A stretch of 11,527 nucleotides of DNA from an uncultured Anaerolineales bacterium (GCA_937952305.1 CALFZO010000002.1:1-11527); one strand, 5' to 3'. Positions 1 through 6,199 are shown, counted from the first letter of the stretch. The notes: generated by a model not told the origin, from the letters alone. Translations and numbers: made by a program.

Positions 1-835
1 GTGCAAAATGAACCTGGCCATCCGCGTCATCGACGGCGACCTCGGCCCCGAGAACGCCGACACCTTCCACCGCGACCTGCACCCGGACCTGCGCGCGGAC
101 TTCATCCTGGCGAACCCGCCCTTCAACATCAGCGATTGGGGCGGCGACCGCCTGCGCGACGACGCCCGCTGGAAGTACGGGGCGCCGCCATCCGGCAACG
201 CCAACTACGCCTGGGTCCAGCACATGGCCCACCACCTGACGCCCAACGGCCTGGCCGGCTTTGTGCTGGCCAACGGCTCGATGTCGTCCAACACCAGCGG
301 CGAGGGCGAGATCCGCCGGGCGCTGGTGGAGGCGGACCTGGTGGACTGCATGATCGCGCTGCCGGGCCAACTCTTCTACACCACGCAAATCCCGGTCTGT
401 TTGTGGTTCCTGGCCCGGAATAAAAGCGGACGCTCGGCCGGCCGCGGCGCGGCCCTGCGGGACCGCCGGCGCGAGGTGCTCTTCATTGACGCCCGCCAGT
501 TGGGGAGCCTGGTGGACCGCACCCACCGCGAACTGTCCGAGGCCGAGATCGCGCGGGTGGCCCAGACCTACCACGCCTGGCGGGGCGAGAAGGACGCCGG
601 CGCGTACGCCGACGTGCCCGGCTTCTGCAAGAGCGCGACCCTGGACGAGATCGCCGGCCACGGCCATGTGTTGACGCCGGGCCGTTATGTGGGCGCCGAA
701 GCCGCCGAGGATGACGGCGAGCCGTTTGAAGCAAAGATGAAGCGACTGACCGAAACACTCGAAGCGCAGTTTGCGGAGAGTTCACAATTGGAGAAAGCGA
801 TCAGAGCCAACCTGAAGCGGTTGACATATAAATAG
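1..835 (+). CDS. hsdM: Type I restriction-modification DNA methyltransferase subunit HsdM, 3' part (5' end outside window)
   Basis: N6-adenine methyltransferase subunit of a Type I R-M complex. It methylates host sites using S-adenosylmethionine and is directed by HsdS. The reading frame is open from base 2 (Cys-Lys-Met-Asn-Leu-Ala-Ile-Arg), which is the internal CKMNLAIRG-type stretch of HsdM, so the ATG at 8 is not the real start. About 277 residues are visible against roughly 500 in the family. The SAM-binding motif I must lie upstream of the window. Catalytic motif IV NPPF is at bases 113-124, in the context ILANPPFNISDWGG. The C-terminus ends in the usual charged coiled coil (KMKRLTETLEAQF, then LEKAIRANLKRL), which contacts the other subunits, so the 3' end looks intact. 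The last codons contain a perfect TTGACA (821-826), part of a likely fic promoter. A second, broken copy of this tail lies at 2090-2254. Confidence 0.95.
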   Translation, partial: CKMNLAIRVIDGDLGPENADTFHRDLHPDLRADFILANPPFNISDWGGDRLRDDARWKYGAPPSGNANYAWVQHMAHHLTPNGLAGFVLANGSMSSNTSGEGEIRRALVEADLVDCMIALPGQLFYTTQIPVCLWFLARNKSGRSAGRGAALRDRRREVLFIDARQLGSLVDRTHRELSEAEIARVAQTYHAWRGEKDAGAYADVPGFCKSATLDEIAGHGHVLTPGRYVGAEAAEDDGEPFEAKMKRLTETLEAQFAESSQLEKAIRANLKRLTYK

Positions 836-849
836 TAGTGGCGTATTCT
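821..849 (+). promoter_or_regulatory. Candidate sigma70-type promoter for the Fic gene
   Basis: A perfect -35 hexamer TTGACA (821-826) is followed after exactly 17 bases by TATTCT (844-849), which matches 4 of 6 bases of the -10 consensus. The -35 box sits inside the last hsdM codons (Leu-Thr-Tyr-Lys-stop). The region after the stop is strikingly AT-rich compared with its surroundings. This would give fic its own transcript with a leader of roughly 65 bases. It is inferred from sequence only. A 5/6-match TATTAT at 850-855 is too far from this -35 for normal spacing. Confidence 0.5.
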
Positions 850-855
850 TATTAT

Positions 856-896
856 GCGATTTGCTTACATCGCTTAATAAAGCGACCCCTTATTAA
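856..896 (+). repeat. Nested, mutually exclusive inverted repeats in the fic leader
   Basis: Three short inverted repeats overlap each other. GCGAT (856-860) pairs with ATCGC (869-873). CGCTT (871-875) pairs with AAGCG (880-884) around the loop AATA. TTAATAA (874-880) pairs with TTATTAA (890-896). Neighbouring stems share bases, so forming one prevents the next. They lie between the candidate promoter and the fic ATG at 923. They could be an operator or a leader structure, but the stems are short and AT-rich, so chance cannot be excluded. Confidence 0.4.
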
Positions 897-922
897 ACAG
901 TTTCCGTGCGCCAATAACGATA

Positions 923-2089
923 ATGCGGCGTGATGCCAGCGGTCAGTACAAGGTCTCCAATGTCAGCGGCGAGCCGGTCCGGGCTTTCATTCCCTTTCCC
1001 CTGCCCCCACAGCCGGCCCTGGACCTCGCCGGGCCGCGCCAGCGTCTGTTAGAACAGACCACCCTGGCCCTCGGCCGGCTGGACAGCGTCACGTTGCTGC
1101 TCCCCGACCCTGGCCTGTTCCTCTACGCCTATGTGCGCCGCGAGGCGGTGCTGTCTTCGCAGATTGAGGGCACGCAGTCCACGCTATCCGATCTGTTGCT
1201 CTTTGAGTTAGAAGAAGCGCCGGGCGTCCCTTTCGACGATGTGACCGAAGTTTCCAATTATGTGGCCGCACTAGAACACGGGATGGCGCGGCTGCGTGAG
1301 GGCTTTCCCCTGTCCAATCGTCTGATCCGGGAGATGCACACCCGGCTGTTGACCAGCGGCCGGGGAAGCGAAAAGACTCCGGGCGAGTTCCGGCGCACGC
1401 AGAACTGGATTGGCGGCACGCGCCCCGGCAATGCTCAGTTCGTCCCGCCGCCGCCGGACACGGTGGAAGACTGCATGGCGGCGCTGGAACGCTTCATCCA
1501 TGACGAGGCCGGACCCTATCCAGCCCTTGTCAAAGCGGCGTTGGCGCACGTTCAGTTCGAGACCATCCATCCCTTCCTGGACGGCAACGGGCGCATCGGC
1601 CGGCTATTGGTGGCGTTGTTGCTCCACCACAGCGGCGTGCTCTCCCAACCCTTGCTGTATTTGAGCCTGTATCTCAAGCAATACCGCGCCGAGTACTACC
1701 GCCTGCTCGACTTGGTCCGGACCGAGGGCAACTGGGAGGCCTGGCTGGATTTCTTCCTCGAAGGTGTGGAAAAGACGGCCGCCGGCGCCGTGCAGACCGC
1801 GCAGCGGCTGGTGGCCCTGCATCAGGCGGACGCCGGCCGCGTGCGCGCGCTCGGGCGCGCCGCCCCCAGCGCCCAACGGGTATTGAACGCCCTGCGGGAG
1901 CGCCCGGTGACCACGCTGGAAGTGGCGCGCCGCCGGGCCGGCATCTCCTTCCCGACGGCGGCCAAGGGCATGAACGCGCTCGTGGACTTAGGGGTGGTCC
2001 GCGAGCTGACCGGTCAGCGCCGCAATCGTGTCTTTGTCTACGAGCAGTATCTGGCTATCTTGAACGCGGGGACTGAGGCAGATGTGTAG
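923..2089 (+). CDS. fic: Class II Fic family AMP-transferase with C-terminal winged-helix domain
   Basis: Fic enzymes move AMP (sometimes another nucleotide moiety) from a nucleotide onto Ser, Thr or Tyr of target proteins. The 388-residue length is normal for the two-domain family. A Fic_N-type N-terminal region (about 1-95) carries the inhibitory motif S-x-x-x-E-G (S78-SQI-E82-G83), whose glutamate blocks ATP in class II Fic proteins. The catalytic core has the complete motif HPFLDGNGRIGR at 216-227, with catalytic His216. Residues about 313-388 look like a winged helix-turn-helix, suggesting DNA binding and possible autoregulation. No good Shine-Dalgarno is visible before the ATG at 923, but the N-terminus (AFIPFPLPPQP) fits the family. 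It sits between hsdM and a displaced hsdM tail that begins right after its stop codon, so it appears to have entered the R-M operon by recombination. Its targets are unknown. Confidence 0.95.
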   Translation: MRRDASGQYKVSNVSGEPVRAFIPFPLPPQPALDLAGPRQRLLEQTTLALGRLDSVTLLLPDPGLFLYAYVRREAVLSSQIEGTQSTLSDLLLFELEEAPGVPFDDVTEVSNYVAALEHGMARLREGFPLSNRLIREMHTRLLTSGRGSEKTPGEFRRTQNWIGGTRPGNAQFVPPPPDTVEDCMAALERFIHDEAGPYPALVKAALAHVQFETIHPFLDGNGRIGRLLVALLLHHSGVLSQPLLYLSLYLKQYRAEYYRLLDLVRTEGNWEAWLDFFLEGVEKTAAGAVQTAQRLVALHQADAGRVRALGRAAPSAQRVLNALRERPVTTLEVARRRAGISFPTAAKGMNALVDLGVVRELTGQRRNRVFVYEQYLAILNAGTEADV

Positions 2090-2254
2090 GATTGAGGCCG
2101 AGGATGATGGCGAGCGGTTCGAGACGAAGATGAAGCGCCTGACCGAGACACTGGAGGCGCAATTCACGGAGTCACGGAGAGCGCCAAGCTGGAGAAGGCG
2201 ATCCGGCGCAACCTGGCGCGTTTGCAAGACAGTGAGGGCAAGTCCACGGTCTGA
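2090..2254 (+). pseudogene. Frameshifted duplicate of the hsdM 3' tail
   Basis: Directly after the fic stop, the sequence encodes EAEDDGERFETKMKRL and on through TETLEAQF. This is nearly the same as the hsdM tail at about 692-830, with roughly three quarters of the bases also matching. At 2164-2179 the octamer TCACGGAG occurs twice in tandem. Removing one copy restores a frame reading ESAKLEKAIRRNLARL, followed by eleven more residues and a TGA at 2252-2254, which is a proper HsdM C-terminus. As it stands the frame is shifted and reads unrelated Arg/Trp-rich residues. There is no methyltransferase domain, so it cannot act as an enzyme. It marks a recombination that placed fic inside hsdM or between two hsdM-like tails. 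Confidence 0.85.
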
Positions 2255-2274
2255 CTCATGGTAAGGTTAATGCC

Positions 2275-2604
2275 GTGATCACTGAAGTTGAGCAAAAACG
2301 CCCGCAAGTGGCGCAGTTGTGCCGGCAATACCGGGTGCTGCGCCTGGACTTGTTCGGCTCAGCCGCCAGCGGCGCTTTTTCCCCCGCCACCAGCGATTTT
2401 GACTTTATCGCGCGTTTCGCGGACACGCGCTCGGCCGACTACGCCGACCGTTATCTGGATTTTGCCGAGGCCCTGGAGCGCCTCTTCGGGCGGCGGGTGG
2501 ACCTCCTGACGGAGCGCGCGATCCGCAACCCGTATTTCCGCGCGGAGGTGGACCGCACGCGGCAGGTGGTCTATGAACAACAACCTCAAGAAGCGCTTGC
2601 TTGA
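2275..2604 (+). CDS. mntA: MNT-type minimal nucleotidyltransferase, antitoxin of a MntA/HepT pair
   Basis: Small DNA-polymerase-beta-fold nucleotidyltransferase. In characterised MntA/HepT pairs it adds AMP to a tyrosine of the HEPN toxin and silences it. The protein has 109 residues, typical of the family. It shows LFGSAASG (the GSxxxG signature at 28-33), the metal-binding pair SDFDF (Asp41 and Asp43), and a third acidic residue in RRVDLLTE (Asp76). The GTG start at 2275 follows an AAGG (2263-2266) with 8-base spacing, and upstream in-frame sequence belongs to the hsdM-tail remnant. Its 3' end overlaps the HEPN gene by 32 bases, as expected for a co-translated pair. Full catalytic residues suggest it is active. 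Confidence 0.93.
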   Translation: MITEVEQKRPQVAQLCRQYRVLRLDLFGSAASGAFSPATSDFDFIARFADTRSADYADRYLDFAEALERLFGRRVDLLTERAIRNPYFRAEVDRTRQVVYEQQPQEALA

Positions 2605-2911
2605 CGCCCGCGACGCGTGCCGGGCGATTGAGACCTTCCTCGCCGGCCAGACCTTCGATGATTACCAGGCCGATCTGTTGCGGCGCTCGGCGGTGGAGCG
2701 CCAATTTGAGATCGTGGGGGAAGCCTTGAACCAGGCCCAAACAGTGGACGCCGGATTAGAGCAGCGCCTGCCCGAAGTGCGGCGGATCGTGGGCTTGCGC
2801 AACCGCATCATCCACGGCTATGACAGCGTAGACGACGAGCTGGTCTGGCAGATCGCGCAGACCCACTTGCCGTCTCTGGCGCGCCAACTGGACGTGTTGC
2901 TAGCCGAATAG
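2573..2911 (+). CDS. hepT: HEPN (DUF86) RNase toxin of the MntA/HepT pair
   Basis: All-alpha HEPN ribonuclease of 112 residues. The motif RNRIIHGY at 76-83 fits RX4HXY exactly, with Arg76 and His81 as the RNase residues and Tyr83 as the expected AMPylation target of MntA. Family members cleave RNA (tRNA or mRNA) when not modified. The upstream sequence AVERQFEIVGEALNQA is typical of DUF86 and forms the dimer helix. The ATG lies inside the 3' end of mntA, preceded by AGGTGG. Gene order antitoxin-then-toxin with overlap implies translational coupling. It is the last gene before a palindromic gap, so transcription may stop or be attenuated after it. Confidence 0.93.
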   Translation: MNNNLKKRLLDARDACRAIETFLAGQTFDDYQADLLRRSAVERQFEIVGEALNQAQTVDAGLEQRLPEVRRIVGLRNRIIHGYDSVDDELVWQIAQTHLPSLARQLDVLLAE

Positions 2912-2926
2912 CCCTTCAATTAATGA

Positions 2927-2974
2927 GACAGCCCGCCTTTATGGGCGGGCGTCAGCCCGGAGATGCTATCTCCG
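2927..2974 (+). repeat. Tandem and competing palindromes between hepT and hsdS (possible terminator/attenuator or REP-like element)
   Basis: Hairpin 1 is GCCCGCC (2931-2937) with GGCGGGC (2944-2950) around the loop TTTATG. The stem can extend through GAC (2927-2929) and GTC (2951-2953) past one bulged A. Hairpin 2 is CGGAGAT (2958-2964) with ATCTCCG (2968-2974) around a 3-base loop. A third stem, CGGGC (2946-2950) with GCCCG (2955-2959), would compete with both. No T-run follows, so this is not a textbook intrinsic terminator. Paired GC-rich palindromes in an intergenic gap are also the form of REP elements. The rest of the 115-base gap (2912-3026) shows no gene and no confident promoter. Confidence 0.6.
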
Positions 2975-3026
2975 AGGGGTGCTAAGATTCTAGCCATTAT
3001 TCGCGGCTTATCCAGCAAACACGAAC

Positions 3027-4271
3027 ATGACATTTGACGACTGGGTAGTTGCTCCCCTAAAAGAGGTTACGGACAATTTTGACTTTCTGCGCGTGCCTGT
3101 GAAAGAGACCGACCGAGTGAAGGGGCCTTACCCTTATTATGGTGCATCAGGGGTGGTTGACTATGTCGATAGCTACACTTTTGATGGTGAATATTTGCTC
3201 ATCGCAGAAGATGGCGAGAACCTCCGAACCCGGAAAACGCCGGTGGCGTTTCTAGCTAATGGCAAATTCTGGGTAAACAACCACGCGCACATCGTCCGTG
3301 GAAATGCCAAAGCCAATACTCGCTATCTTGCGTATGCGCTTCAACTTGCGGATATAAGCGGTTTTTTGACTGGCTCCACTATGCCCAAACTCACTCAGGG
3401 CAACTTGGCGCGCATTCCTATTCCAATTCCACCTCTGTCCGAGCAAGTAGCTATCGCCGGCGTCCTCGGCGCACTGGACGACAAGATCGAGCTCAACCGG
3501 CGCATGAACGAGACGCTGGAGCAGATGGCCCGCGCCCTGTTCAAGTCCTGGTTCGTGGATTTCGACCCGGTGCGCGCCAAGGCGGAGGGCCGCCGGCCGG
3601 CCGGCCTGGATGCCGAGACCACCGCGCTCTTTCCGGACTCATTCGTGGATTCGCCATTGGGTGAAGTGCCGGCAGGATGGGAGGTCGGCCCATTGCTTGT
3701 GCAGTCAAAGCTGCTCAGCGGAGGGACCCCAAAGACAACTGAGCCTGATTATTGGGGTGGTAGTGTCCTGTGGGCGAGCGCAAAAGATGTCTCAACCAGT
3801 AGAGAGTGTTTCTTAATTGCCACTGAACGCCAGATTACTGAAAGCGGTCTTGCAAATAGTTCCACAAAAGTCATTCCCGCCAACGCCACCGTGATTGTAG
3901 CTCGTGGTGCCACAACGGGTCGTCACGTTTTGCTAGGGCGCGATATGGCAATGAATCAGACTTGTTATGCTCTACTATCGCTGTTTGATTGCCATTTTGC
4001 GCTGTATTGCCAAATCGGACAGATCGTTGAGAATCTTGTGCGGGCGGCTCATGGGTCGGTGTTTGACACCATTACAACCAATACTTTTGAAGGGACTCCC
4101 GTCTTATTAGCGCCCAAAAAGATACAACGGACCTTTGAGGCCAGAGTCGCGCCTTTGTTCTCGGATATATTATTGAAGCAGCAGGAAACCCGCACACTTA
4201 TAGAGTTGCGCGACTCTCTGTTGCCCAAACTATTGAGCGGCGAAATCCGGATTGGAGAAAGCCAGCAATGA
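3027..4271 (+). CDS. hsdS: Type I restriction-modification specificity subunit HsdS
   Basis: DNA-recognition subunit that fixes the target for both HsdM methylation and HsdR cleavage. The 414-residue length is normal. Order: target-recognition domain 1 (about 1-135), central conserved region (136-216, with IPPLSEQVAIAGVLGALDDK, then LNRRMNETLEQMARALFKSW and FVDFDPVRAKAEGR), target-recognition domain 2 (about 217-365, starting SGGTPKTTEPDYWGG), and the distal conserved helix (366-414, with LRDSLLPKLLSGEI). Two domains imply a bipartite target, which cannot be read from sequence. The central helix is coded in very GC-rich DNA (about 3456-3640), while both recognition domains are clearly lower in GC with different codon choice, a sign of domain exchange. 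The start at 3027 lacks a visible Shine-Dalgarno. The stop overlaps the next gene by ATGA. Confidence 0.96.
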   Translation: MTFDDWVVAPLKEVTDNFDFLRVPVKETDRVKGPYPYYGASGVVDYVDSYTFDGEYLLIAEDGENLRTRKTPVAFLANGKFWVNNHAHIVRGNAKANTRYLAYALQLADISGFLTGSTMPKLTQGNLARIPIPIPPLSEQVAIAGVLGALDDKIELNRRMNETLEQMARALFKSWFVDFDPVRAKAEGRRPAGLDAETTALFPDSFVDSPLGEVPAGWEVGPLLVQSKLLSGGTPKTTEPDYWGGSVLWASAKDVSTSRECFLIATERQITESGLANSSTKVIPANATVIVARGATTGRHVLLGRDMAMNQTCYALLSLFDCHFALYCQIGQIVENLVRAAHGSVFDTITTNTFEGTPVLLAPKKIQRTFEARVAPLFSDILLKQQETRTLIELRDSLLPKLLSGEIRIGESQQ

Positions 4272-5245
4272 TGCGCCACTTGAAAGGTATGGGCGATAAA
4301 CTCAGCATCGCAATTCCGGCCGACGAGGATGGTTTTGTGGGGAGAGAGTGCCCGAACCCCGAATGCTTGGGCTACTTCAAGATTCAACCCGGTACAGGCC
4401 TCAAGGGTGATAAGTTACCATGCCATTGTCCATATTGTGGCCACATTGGTGGCTCCGATACGTTCTTCACTAAAGAGCAAATTGAGTACGCGAAATCTGT
4501 TGCTATCAAGCAGATAACCGATGCGCTTAAACGAGACATGCAGGAGTGGGACCGAGAACTCCGTCGAAGCACAAGTAACAGCTTTATCAAGCTAAGCCTT
4601 GACTATAAACCCGGACATCATCCGGTTCAGTATTACCGAGAAAAACAACTCGAGACAATTGTCATCTGCGACCAATGCGCGTTGCGCTATGCTGTCTATG
4701 GGGTTTTTGCGAGTTGTCCGGATTGTGGCTCGCACAATTCTCGCCAAATCCTCGACAAGAATATCGAGCTTGTTGAGAAAGAACTTCAACTTACGGAATC
4801 GATGGAGACCCAACTGGCAGAGCATTTAGTGGGCGATGCACTTGAAAATGCCGTGGCTGCATTTGATGGATTTGGCCGCGAGACATGCCGGGTTTTTGCC
4901 GCAAAGGCATCATCTCAGGCCGCCGCAGAGAATTTGTCATTTCAGAACTTGCCCGCCGCGCGACAGCGGGTAATTGGGCTTTTTGGCCTAGACATACAAG
5001 GCGGCATGGCGGTTGACGACTGGGAGTTTGTTTGTCGGTGTTTCCAGAAGCGGCATTTGCTTGCGCACAAAATGGGCGTTGTGGATCAGGCGTATGTTGA
5101 CGCCACACACGATCCGGCCGTTGTCTTGGGTCGCAAAATCGTCATTGAACGCAGTGAAGTCCGAAAATTGGCCGGGCTGCTTCGAGAACTGGGTTTAGCA
5201 TTGTTCAATGGCCTGTCGGGTCACACCCCAGTGGCCTCACCGTAA
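4268..5245 (+). CDS. Uncharacterised protein with two zinc ribbons and a C-terminal HEPN-like domain
   Basis: No named family is recognised. In the 325 residues, a first cysteine cluster (C28, C33, C52, C54, C57) and a second (C134, C137, C150, C153, CxxC-x12-CxxC) look like zinc ribbons, joined by a charged helical linker (about 68-105). The C-terminal half is helical and contains KRHLLAHKMGVVDQAY (261-276), giving Arg262-x4-His267. The form R-x4-H followed by GxVD is typical of HEPN RNase domains, so an RNA-cleaving effector with a nucleic-acid-binding front end is my inference. It is coupled to hsdS by an ATGA overlap, and GGAGA (4254-4258) lies 9 bases before the ATG. A second in-frame ATG at 4271 could be used. 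GC content is lower than in hsdR and similar to the hsdS recognition domains, suggesting joint transfer with hsdS. Confidence 0.8.
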   Translation: MMRHLKGMGDKLSIAIPADEDGFVGRECPNPECLGYFKIQPGTGLKGDKLPCHCPYCGHIGGSDTFFTKEQIEYAKSVAIKQITDALKRDMQEWDRELRRSTSNSFIKLSLDYKPGHHPVQYYREKQLETIVICDQCALRYAVYGVFASCPDCGSHNSRQILDKNIELVEKELQLTESMETQLAEHLVGDALENAVAAFDGFGRETCRVFAAKASSQAAAENLSFQNLPAARQRVIGLFGLDIQGGMAVDDWEFVCRCFQKRHLLAHKMGVVDQAYVDATHDPAVVLGRKIVIERSEVRKLAGLLRELGLALFNGLSGHTPVASP

Positions 5246-5257
5246 CAGTCCAGTTGC

Positions 5258-5350
5258 GTGTTTGATTTGTTCTGCGAGTCAGGCTATCTCGCCCTGTACG
5301 ACCCAGATATCACGCCAGCACGGCAAGCAGAAGCAGTCATGTTAGGATAA
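5258..5350 (+). CDS. Possible 30-residue small ORF or gene remnant
   Basis: In frame with the preceding gene but after its stop, a GTG at 5258 opens 30 codons (starting MFDLFCESGYLALYDPDI) ending at TAA 5348-5350. The residue mix looks protein-like rather than random, and no stop occurs from 5246 onward. The AGGA at 5344-5347, in its last codons, is also the ribosome-binding site of the next gene, which would suit translational coupling. It may be a leader peptide, a genuine microprotein, or the eroded end of a lost gene. Otherwise the gap 5246-5354 holds nothing recognisable. Confidence 0.3.
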   Translation: MFDLFCESGYLALYDPDITPARQAEAVMLG

Positions 5351-5354
5351 CTGT

Positions 5355-5609
5355 ATGTCCGGCCTATTTCCCGATACCACGCCCGCCGCTGAGCGCGTGC
5401 AGATCGACCTCCTGCGCCGCGCCCCCGCCTGGCGCAAGCTGCGCGCGATGGACCAGCTGAACCAGTCGGTGCGGATGCTGGCGCTCAGCGGCCTGCGCCA
5501 GCGTTACCCTACGGCCTCGCCCGAAGAGCAGCGCCGCCGGCTGGCGGATTTGGTCCTGGGGCCGGAACTCGCCCGGCGCGTCTACGGTCCGGGGCCGGCC
5601 AATGCCTGA
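5355..5609 (+). CDS. Small conserved-type protein, partner of the downstream nucleotidyltransferase
   Basis: An 84-residue, Arg- and Leu-rich, mostly helical protein without signal peptide or membrane segment. Its pattern (LLRRAPAWRKL, then DQLNQSVRMLALSGLRQRYP, then RRLADLVLGPELARRVYG) resembles small hypothetical proteins that I recall sitting immediately upstream of nucleotidyltransferase genes in Chloroflexota and cyanobacteria. That is from memory, not a search. AGGA at 5344-5347 lies 7 bases before the ATG. Its 3' end overlaps the next gene by 8 bases (ATGCCTGA), so the two are probably a functional pair, possibly antitoxin-toxin like. Biochemical role is unknown. Confidence 0.8.
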   Translation: MSGLFPDTTPAAERVQIDLLRRAPAWRKLRAMDQLNQSVRMLALSGLRQRYPTASPEEQRRRLADLVLGPELARRVYGPGPANA

Positions 5610-6189
5610 GGTCCCCTTCCCCGAATCGGTCGCGGTCACCCTCGTGGTGGCCGATGCCTTGGAGCGCCTGGGCGTGCCGTATCTCATCGGCGGCTCGGTC
5701 GCCAGCACCGTCCACGGCGTCTTGCGCTCCACCCTGGATGCCGACCTCGTGGCCGATCTGCACGCCGCGCAGGCGGCGCCGCTGGCGGAGGCCCTGGCCG
5801 GCGCCTTCTATGTGGATGCGCAGAGCATTCAGGACGCCATCGCCCGGCGCGGCAGTTTCAACGTCATCCACCTGGAGACGATGTTCAAGGTGGACATCTT
5901 CGTCACACGGGGCCGGCCGTTTGACCAATCTCAATTTGAGCGCCGCGCGGCCGTGACCTTGGCGGCAGAGTCGGACCGCACCGCGTTTGTCGCCAGCCCG
6001 GAAGACGTCATTCTCGCCAAGCTGGAGTGGTATCGCGACGGCGGCTCGGTCTCGGACCGGCAGTGGCGCGATATCCTGGGGGTGCTGATGGTACAGGCCG
6101 GCCGGCTGGATCTGGACTATCTGCGCCACTGGGCGGCGGCGTTGGGGGTAAGCCAACTCTTGGAGCAGGCGCTAACCGAGTCGACTTGA
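5602..6189 (+). CDS. AbiEii-like nucleotidyltransferase
   Basis: A 195-residue protein of the DNA-polymerase-beta superfamily, resembling nucleotidyltransferases of the AbiEii/toxin type. Seen: YLIGGSVAS with GGS at 30-32, the metal pair DADLV (Asp46, Asp48), a third strand acid in FKVDIF (Asp98), and the conserved later segment ILAKLEWYR followed by SDRQWRDILG (137-160), whose lysine and Arg/Asp residues are characteristic of the group. Known relatives transfer a nucleotide to a protein or RNA, for example blocking tRNA in some toxins; the substrate here cannot be told. The start overlaps the upstream small gene by 8 bases. The stop (6187-6189) overlaps the hsdR Shine-Dalgarno, so this pair is embedded in the hsdS-hsdR transcript. 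Confidence 0.88.
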   Translation: MPEVPFPESVAVTLVVADALERLGVPYLIGGSVASTVHGVLRSTLDADLVADLHAAQAAPLAEALAGAFYVDAQSIQDAIARRGSFNVIHLETMFKVDIFVTRGRPFDQSQFERRAAVTLAAESDRTAFVASPEDVILAKLEWYRDGGSVSDRQWRDILGVLMVQAGRLDLDYLRHWAAALGVSQLLEQALTEST

Positions 6190-6194
6190 GGGGG
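6188..6194 (+). promoter_or_regulatory. Ribosome binding site of hsdR
   Basis: GAGGGGG lies 5 bases before the ATG at 6200 and overlaps the TGA of the nucleotidyltransferase gene. It supports this start and suggests that hsdR translation follows termination on the upstream gene. Confidence 0.7.
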
Positions 6195-6199
6195 ACCGG

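Noticed and set aside
1..423. Alternative plus-strand frame at the window start
   Set aside because: It encodes Pro/Arg-rich sequence, while frame 2 encodes HsdM with NPPF.
2082..2264. A 60-residue independent gene after fic
   Set aside because: The first half matches the HsdM tail and the second half is frameshifted by the 8-base duplication; it is a remnant, not a gene.
2931..2950. Classical intrinsic terminator after hepT
   Set aside because: The stem is strong but no T-run follows, so it is listed as a palindrome rather than a terminator.
3591..3608. CCGG/GGCC run in hsdS as a possible repeat element
   Set aside because: It is explained by Gly-Arg-Arg-Pro-Ala-Gly codons in GC-rich DNA; similar GGCCGG strings occur throughout hsdR.
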